Below are positions 47,204-51,391 of a stretch of 51,391 nucleotides of DNA, piece after piece. Under the pieces are notes generated by a model. The model had not been told where the DNA came from and did no database searches. It saw nothing but the letters and a program-made list of their open reading frames with translations. The stretch lies in the IMG/VR virus record IMGVR_UViG_3300013307_000007, positions 1-51,391 of that record; one strand, written 5' to 3'. Numbering within the stretch: the first letter of the stretch is position 1; each line of letters opens with the position of its first letter. The translations under genes were made by a program, and so were the position numbers. The stretch is from a virus.

Positions 47204-47411
47204 GACGACACGTCCCTTCCTTGATTTGCTCGCCGCGGGCCCAATGCCTACAGGCGATACGGACACTGAACGTTTCCCGACCCGAATGTACTAGGCCGTA
47301 TAGTGGGTCGATCGTAGCCTCCACGAATGCCGGCTTGATGTCCCAGTTGGTGAACGAGGTTGCAGGTGGTGCCTCTGCGACCTTGCTCCCTCTATTGTCG
47401 TACTTAGCCAT
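47193..47411 (-). CDS. Small hypothetical protein
   Basis: 72 residues, beginning MAKYDNRGSKVAEAPPATSF, with Cys/His near the end (IACRHWARGEQ, TCRHGC). It overlaps both neighbours. Unrecognised. Confidence 0.6.
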   Translation of the reverse strand: MAKYDNRGSKVAEAPPATSFTNWDIKPAFVEATIDPLYGLVHSGRETFSVRIACRHWARGEQIKEGTCRHGC

Positions 47412-47796
47412 TAACTGGCTCCTTCCGACTCTCGTAGACGGCGTTGACAATCTTACCTGGTGTCCCGATGACGAAGAAGTTCCGATCAGGCCACTCCTTG
47501 CCTTCGAGCAGATTGACGGGTTGCTGCCCAACACCCTTACCAGGCTTGTTGCAGCAGCTCTTCACACCCCACCCAAACTTGGCTCCACGTCTACTAGTGC
47601 CTGAGGTGTCCCGTGTCTCAGGTGGACACTCACAGAACTGCGTTGGCCACTTGAAGACACCACGCAGCTGGACCTTGATCTCGAATCCCAGAGCGCCCGT
47701 GACATCAGGTATGAAGCCTCTGTCACCTGATGCCATTGAGATGAGCTGGTCAGCTTTTTCGTCGTCAGCTATCTCCAGCAGGACCAACTTCGCCAC
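47404..47796 (-). CDS. Hypothetical Cys-containing protein
   Basis: 130 residues. Several Cys (CECPP, SCCNKPG) suggest metal binding; ends in an alpha/beta segment (DRNFFVIGTPGKIVNAV). GTG start, AGGTG upstream. Unrecognised. Confidence 0.7.
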   Translation of the reverse strand: MAKLVLLEIADDEKADQLISMASGDRGFIPDVTGALGFEIKVQLRGVFKWPTQFCECPPETRDTSGTSRRGAKFGWGVKSCCNKPGKGVGQQPVNLLEGKEWPDRNFFVIGTPGKIVNAVYESRKEPVNG

Positions 47797-48034
47797 CGAG
47801 CACCTCCCCTTTGATCCGCCGAACTACATCAGGTGAGTTTGGTACCAGGATCCACTCACGCACATTCGCGAGTGGTACGCAGGTGATAACTCCGTCCTGT
47901 CCTGTGATCTTGACGCACCCAGGAAACAGGTTATCAGGCTTCCAGCTACGAATGTTCTTGAACTCGTACTTCCGTACCTCTCCATCTGTGTACTCGAACA
48001 GCAAGTAGCCATCCGGTTCAGTCTTGGTCGCCAT
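47765..48034 (-). CDS. Small hypothetical protein
   Basis: 89 residues, beta-rich first half (GYLLFEYTDGEVRKYEFKNI) resembling a small DUF-like single-domain protein. AAGGAGGTG precedes the ATG. Overlaps neighbours by 17-32 bases. Confidence 0.68.
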   Translation of the reverse strand: MATKTEPDGYLLFEYTDGEVRKYEFKNIRSWKPDNLFPGCVKITGQDGVITCVPLANVREWILVPNSPDVVRRIKGEVLGGEVGPAGDS

Positions 48035-48206
48035 CGAGCACCTCCTTCACGTCGTATTGAAGGTGATCGATCCCAGCACATGGTACGCCGTACTTGTGCA
48101 TGTGAATCACAGACGGCCTCGGGTCGTAGATGTCGATAGAGTTTCGGTAGGCCTGCGCCTTCATCGCCTGCAGGTCCAGGGTCTCGTTGTAGTAGTAGTG
48201 GTGCAT
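48018..48206 (-). CDS. Small hypothetical protein
   Basis: 62 residues, MHHYYYNETLDLQAMKAQAY, rich in His and Tyr. The ATG at 48206 has GAGAGGTGA upstream and overlaps the stop before it (TGATG). Confidence 0.65.
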   Translation of the reverse strand: MHHYYYNETLDLQAMKAQAYRNSIDIYDPRPSVIHMHKYGVPCAGIDHLQYDVKEVLDGDQD

Positions 48207-48355
48207 CAGTATGTCACCTCTCGTTGGAACAGGACGAACCATCCACCGTTGCCCTTCTGACCCATCGAGTGAACGGCCCACCCTTGCTTGCACGACTCTT
48301 CAATGTAATTCTGCACATCTCGGTCGCTAGGGATCTGCATGAAGTAGTACTCCAC
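48206..48355 (-). CDS. 49-residue protein
   Basis: GTG start within TAGTG at the stop of the gene before it; sequence MEYYFMQIPSDRDVQNYIEE, ending in a strand (GGWFVLFQREVTY). Both ends overlap neighbours, which supports translation. Unrecognised. Confidence 0.6.
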   Translation of the reverse strand: MEYYFMQIPSDRDVQNYIEESCKQGWAVHSMGQKGNGGWFVLFQREVTY

Positions 48356-48879
48356 TACAGCACCAGCTCGTAGGTGGTAGCCACCCAGATCTCCGGCATA
48401 CTGTCCTCGCCCAGCTCGATGAAGTCTAGGAGCTGATCCCAGGTCAGTCGCTCAGAGTTGTACCCGGTACGAGTACTCTTGATGGTAGTGTACCACTTGC
48501 CGTTCGCCTCGACACGGATAGCGGCGTAGCTGTACTCGGTACCACCCACGTTGCCGAAGGTCTTGTCGAAGGTGATGATGGTGACACCCTCACGAATCGG
48601 CTCCTGCGGACGAGCCATCGCCTTGGCGAGTGCCTCCTCAGCGAGTCGAACTCGTTCCTGTGCTGCTGCCAGCCTGTTGCTCATGGTAACGCCTCTCTGT
48701 TGGTTGTGCAGGTCTACAGCATCGATGATCTCGCCTGTGTGCACATGGAAGTACCTGTATGTGCCATCGGGCATTGGGATCCAGTCCTTCAACCCATACC
48801 TTAGTGACTCCTTCGGGTACGAAGGTGACTCTGTCGTATGGAGGACAAGGCCTGGTCCCCACGTTCTGTATTGCGCCAT
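48355..48879 (-). CDS. Hypothetical protein with nested strong start
   Basis: 174 residues from the ATG at 48879, which overlaps the helicase stop (TAATG). A second in-frame ATG at 48684 (MSNRLAAAQERVRL) carries AGAGAGGCG, the strong ribosome site used throughout this arm, and would give a 109-residue form: coiled coil plus beta-rich part. Both forms may be made. Function unknown. Confidence 0.68.
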   Translation of the reverse strand: MAQYRTWGPGLVLHTTESPSYPKESLRYGLKDWIPMPDGTYRYFHVHTGEIIDAVDLHNQQRGVTMSNRLAAAQERVRLAEEALAKAMARPQEPIREGVTIITFDKTFGNVGGTEYSYAAIRVEANGKWYTTIKSTRTGYNSERLTWDQLLDFIELGEDSMPEIWVATTYELVL

Positions 48880-50372
48880 TATGCTGCCTTCACCTCGCTT
48901 ACGTTGTCGAACTTGTCGCCGAGGATCGTCTTGATCCACGACCACTTCTGTTCGAGTCTAGTCTTCTTACCCAGATCGATCGTGTTACGGGCTATGATGT
49001 CGATGATCTGAACCGCTTCAAGTTGTCCGTCTCGGTGCAGACGGTCTTCGCACTGCTTGTTCTTCAACGTACTCCAGTGTCTGTCGAGGAAGATCATCGT
49101 GTCCGTCGACTCCTGAAGCCCGTCGATACCCTCCGCCATCGCAGCGATGACGCCGAGGAACACCTGTGTCCGATCGTTGTTGAACCGATGCACCATGCCT
49201 TTCTGCTCAGCCTCTGGCGTGTCCCCAGAGCACACAAACGAACTGATGCCATGCGCTGCCAACCTCTTCTGTGCGATGTAACAGATCTGCTTGCTCGATG
49301 ACACAACCATGAACTTCTTGTCGGGGTTATCCTTCAAGATGTCAATCAGCGCGTCGACCTTCGAACTCTCCTCGGTCAGACGAACTACCAACTGTTGGAA
49401 CTCTTCGAGTGCTCCTGTCTCCTTGTTGCGCCGCCTCTTCGTCTCCCACTGCACCACAGGGACTGCTAGCGCGATCTGACTGAGTCGAGTAAGTTGCGCG
49501 ACCACAACACCTGCGATGAGTGGGCTGTTCTCGTGTTCTCCAACCCAGGCGACCATGTCCTTCTTCATCTGGTCGTAGATCCTGCGCTGCGTTGATGACA
49601 GATCCACCCACACCTGATCGTACACCTTTGGCTTGAGCCAAGGCATAACACCATCAGGGTGGTGCTCACAGCACTTCTCGCGCTTCAGATGTCTGACGTA
49701 CCAGGGAGCCATCTCCTTCTGCAGGTACGGGAGGTTCGCGAAGTTGGGTCCTGTGATCTTGGTGTAGCCTTGCTTCTCGCCTCTGACGTAGACGTCTTCC
49801 TCGACTGTGTACGCTTTGCGGAACCTCCAGTACGAGGTGTAGTAGCTAGGCCAGAGCCAGTTGTTGATCGACCACAGACCTTCTGGCTTGTCACCAGATG
49901 CTGTCCCGCTTAGACCCAGCTTCCGTCCGGCGCTCCGCGTCGAAGCCCTGAGGGCGAGAGTAGCCTGCGCCTTCCTGTTCGAGGCACGATGAACTTCGTC
50001 GGCAATGACTGTTCCAAAGGAGATGCCTTGAAGGTCCTTTCGGAGCAGTCGAAGAGCATCCCAGTGCATAAGGAACACGTCACCGGAGGCTCGCCGGATA
50101 TCTCGCACAAACCGTTCGCGATTCTTCCGATCGATTGTGACGACATCCACATGCGGTGCCTGCCAAGCATACTTGTCCCTCCAGCTGTCAAACGTCCGTA
50201 GAGGTGCGATCACCAAGGTCGGCTTCTTCAGGTAGGGGTACCACTGCTGGTCGAGTTCGATCGCCTCGTGCGTCTTACCCGTACCCATCTCCGACCCGAT
50301 CAGTCCTGCTTTTTGTCGGAAGAGGAGCTCGATGTCCTCTTCCTGAAACTTGTACGGAACGAATCCAGCCAT
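48879..50372 (-). CDS. SNF2/DEAD-like helicase
   Basis: 497 residues. Walker A GSEMGTGKTH near residue 30, DEVH (VIADEVHRAS), then LGLSGTASG and the C-terminal RLHRDGQLEAVQIID with helicase motifs. Moves on double-stranded DNA in replication or recombination. The start is the ATG at 50372 with GGAGG upstream. It begins inside the end of the small membrane-protein gene at 50300-50470. Confidence 0.85.
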   Translation of the reverse strand: MAGFVPYKFQEEDIELLFRQKAGLIGSEMGTGKTHEAIELDQQWYPYLKKPTLVIAPLRTFDSWRDKYAWQAPHVDVVTIDRKNRERFVRDIRRASGDVFLMHWDALRLLRKDLQGISFGTVIADEVHRASNRKAQATLALRASTRSAGRKLGLSGTASGDKPEGLWSINNWLWPSYYTSYWRFRKAYTVEEDVYVRGEKQGYTKITGPNFANLPYLQKEMAPWYVRHLKREKCCEHHPDGVMPWLKPKVYDQVWVDLSSTQRRIYDQMKKDMVAWVGEHENSPLIAGVVVAQLTRLSQIALAVPVVQWETKRRRNKETGALEEFQQLVVRLTEESSKVDALIDILKDNPDKKFMVVSSSKQICYIAQKRLAAHGISSFVCSGDTPEAEQKGMVHRFNNDRTQVFLGVIAAMAEGIDGLQESTDTMIFLDRHWSTLKNKQCEDRLHRDGQLEAVQIIDIIARNTIDLGKKTRLEQKWSWIKTILGDKFDNVSEVKAA

Positions 50373-50470
50373 GCTGTGATCTCCTCCCTCCATGCGTAGC
50401 CTGCGTATGCACCTATGAACATCGGTAGTAGCGCCTTGAACATGCGCCATGCGAACACCAGAGCGATCAC
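50300..50470 (-). CDS. Small membrane protein overlapping helicase start
   Basis: 56 residues: one membrane helix (LLPMFIGAYAGYAW) and a Ser/Lys-rich tail. GTG start overlaps the upstream stop (TAGTG). It overlaps the helicase gene by 73 bases in another frame. Confidence 0.5.
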   Translation of the reverse strand: MIALVFAWRMFKALLPMFIGAYAGYAWREEITAWLDSFRTSFRKRTSSSSSDKKQD

Positions 50471-50727
50471 TACATCTCCTCCAGTACGTTACCCGTCAAT
50501 GGACAAGTCCACAGTACGACCCAACGGGTGCCCCTTCGTTCGAAGTCGAATCCCATTGTCTTGTATCCGTGACGCTTCCGGCACGAGCGACACCAAGTAC
50601 CGTCGCCCGCAAGGGCAGAAGAATTCTGCGGAGTCCATGTCGCTCCCTGATGCCGGAGCTTGCGCCTGAACACGCGTCCTCGCTCGTGTTGGAAGGACGT
50701 TGCGTTCTCTCCATCCTGCTTCGGCAT
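50470..50727 (-). CDS. Possible overlapping zinc-finger protein
   Basis: 85 residues, CRSCRKRHGYKTMGF and a further Cys (WTCPLTG). Most of it lies inside the gene at 50489-50923 in another frame; GGAGGAAC precedes its ATG and its stop couples to the next gene. Codon third positions look coding. Two long overlapping frames are unusual, so one may be wrong or a frameshift may join them. Confidence 0.5.
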   Translation of the reverse strand: MPKQDGENATSFQHERGRVFRRKLRHQGATWTPQNSSALAGDGTWCRSCRKRHGYKTMGFDFERRGTRWVVLWTCPLTGNVLEEM

Positions 50728-50923
50728 GTTCCTCCACCCATAGCATGCACTTGGTCATCGTAGGTGCGTGGTGTACTACAGCACCATCGAAGTAGACGGC
50801 CCAGCGATTCGCGTCGTGACCACGCCCTGAGCGGTTGACTCGCCAGTGACCGTCGACGCTGAGGTAGCCACCTGCGCTACGCTGCTTGTTCATCCAGCCA
50901 TCACGAAGCTTCTGGCGACTCAT
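50489..50923 (-). CDS. Hypothetical protein
   Basis: 144 residues from the ATG at 50923. The first 70 residues look well formed (GYLSVDGHWRVNRSGRGHDA, then WAVYFDGAVVHHAPTM); CPCGRRY lies in the second half. Start overlaps the peptide gene stop (ATGA). The last 80 codons overlap the frame at 50470-50727. Confidence 0.6.
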   Translation of the reverse strand: MSRQKLRDGWMNKQRSAGGYLSVDGHWRVNRSGRGHDANRWAVYFDGAVVHHAPTMTKCMLWVEEHAEAGWRERNVLPTRARTRVQAQAPASGSDMDSAEFFCPCGRRYLVSLVPEASRIQDNGIRLRTKGHPLGRTVDLSIDG

Positions 50924-50997
50924 CTCGATCCCCACCAAACTATACCAAAGAGAGCAACCCAGAAGGTTGTAACTAGCAACAGGCTTAGCCAGTTCAT
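50920..50997 (-). CDS. 25-residue membrane peptide
   Basis: MNWLSLLLVTTFWVALFGIV and a short basic end: one membrane helix. Four-base overlaps with both neighbours. Function unknown. Confidence 0.55.
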   Translation of the reverse strand: MNWLSLLLVTTFWVALFGIVWWGSR

Positions 50998-51275
50998 CTC
51001 GCTGCCCTCTCTTTCGCTTCCTTCTCGGCCAGGTATGCGTCTGCAGATGCCACATCGATGACCTTACGACCACAGATGCAAGGCTCTTCCTTGATGTACC
51101 CACGCTTGATGTAGTAGTACACCTTCTGCGGGTCTTTGATGCCCTTGTACTTGGCGTATTCCCGAACGGACATCTTCGCTGTGCCATTGAGGGCCGCCTC
51201 GTGTGCGTCCGCTAGCTCGTCAGCCTCGATGGCCTTCCTGAGCTCGTCCGCATTACCTAGCCTTGCCTGTGCCAT
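50994..51275 (-). CDS. Excisionase-like HTH protein
   Basis: 93 residues. An acidic N-terminus, then SVREYAKYKGIKDPQKVYYY and IKRGYIKEEP, the pattern of MerR/Xis-type winged helices, and a Lys/Glu tail. AAGGAG precedes the ATG. It follows the gene at 36-392 across the circle junction. With no integrase in the genome it is more likely a regulator or DNA-architecture protein than an excisionase. Confidence 0.78.
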   Translation of the reverse strand: MAQARLGNADELRKAIEADELADAHEAALNGTAKMSVREYAKYKGIKDPQKVYYYIKRGYIKEEPCICGRKVIDVASADAYLAEKEAKERAAR

Positions 51276-51391
51276 GAAGACTCCTTCCGAGTCCTGAGAG
51301 GGCTTACTTCTGAATCGGCTCGTAGCTCACTTCGAACATGCCGTTGTAATCGAGGAACGTGAGTAGGTTAGTTCCCTTCTTGAGCTGTCCA
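51269..51391. repeat. Terminal redundancy, right copy
   Basis: Exact copy of bases 1-123. It carries the start codon and AAGGAG ribosome site of the HTH gene at 50994-51275 and the 3' end of the gene at 36-392, showing that the leftward operon runs unbroken across the junction. Confidence 0.97.
51304..51391 (-). CDS. 3' end of the gene at 36-392, repeated
   Basis: Part of the terminal redundancy; the 5' portion lies beyond the window end and is present intact at 36-392. Confidence 0.9.
   Translation of the reverse strand, partial: GQLKKGTNLLTFLDYNGMFEVSYEPIQK

Noticed and set aside
31820-51275. QueF or other step to preQ1
   Set aside because: No NADPH-dependent reductase-like gene with the QueF motif was seen in the operon or elsewhere.
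1-51391. Integrase, repressor and attachment site of a temperate phage
   Set aside because: No tyrosine or serine recombinase motif and no classical repressor; the Xis-like HTH alone is not evidence for lysogeny.
1-51391. tRNA genes
   Set aside because: No cloverleaf with a T-loop GTTCGA-type motif could be supported in the intergenic regions.
1-51391. CRISPR array or insertion sequence
   Set aside because: No regularly spaced direct repeats and no transposase; the GLTD array is coding and diverged.

Overview
The window is a complete, apparently virulent, tailed (siphovirus-type) phage genome. Its last 123 bases repeat its first 123 exactly, so the unique circle is about 51,268 bp. The repeat cuts through two coding regions, which suggests an assembly overlap on a circular map rather than a physical end. 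The host is most likely a Gram-positive actinobacterium (inference): GTG starts are frequent, purine-rich ribosome sites are strong, there are many small zinc-ribbon proteins of the actinophage kind, a family-4 UDG/PolA replicase, a PGRP-type endolysin, and exported proteins with short Ala-rich signal peptides. I see no integrase, no recognisable repressor and no tRNA genes.

Layout on the circle: two arms diverge from a control region at about 8.0-9.8 kb and converge at a strong hairpin at 31,651-31,703. The leftward arm runs from 9.6 kb down through position 1, across the junction, and on down to 31.7 kb. The rightward (late) arm runs from 9.78 to 31.64 kb.

Leftward arm, first part (36-9,576): about 28 small genes in tight overlapping groups. 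Most are unrecognised. They include several zinc ribbons, small HTH proteins, a LAGLIDADG endonuclease, a DUF3846-like protein, an exported peptide and tiny membrane peptides. They are fired by a repeated promoter type with a CTTGC-type -35, an 18-19 bp spacer and TATAATAG.

Rightward arm: small terminase, basic and membrane peptides, large terminase, a Mu gp29-like portal, then a 3.6-kb accessory insert (exported DUF1996 protein, a 14-copy GLTD-repeat protein, two membrane proteins). A second late-promoter-like site follows. Next come a Mu I-like protease/scaffold, decoration protein, major capsid, connectors, tail terminator, tail tube, tail chaperones with a -1 frameshift, tape measure, Dit/hub proteins, a fibre-like protein, amidase endolysin and holin.

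Leftward arm, second part (51,275-31,710): an SNF2-type helicase, an exported lectin-like protein, a GC-rich two-gene islet, a RecB-like nuclease, a Sak4-like ATPase, a DUF669-like ssDNA-binding protein and a PrimPol/DUF3987 helicase. Then comes a complete preQ0 pathway (QueC, QueD, QueE, FolE) with three NTP-PPase-like proteins and a DpdA-like DNA transglycosylase. It ends with a UDG-exonuclease-PolA fusion, a degenerate HNH protein and a RuvC-like resolvase.

How it works together (established for the families, inferred here): FolE, QueD, QueE and QueC convert GTP to preQ0, and DpdA exchanges guanine in phage DNA for preQ0, giving modified DNA that resists host restriction. QueF and a GAT-QueC fusion are absent, so preQ0 itself is the predicted base. 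The modification operon runs straight into the polymerase gene, so DNA copying and modification are probably expressed together.
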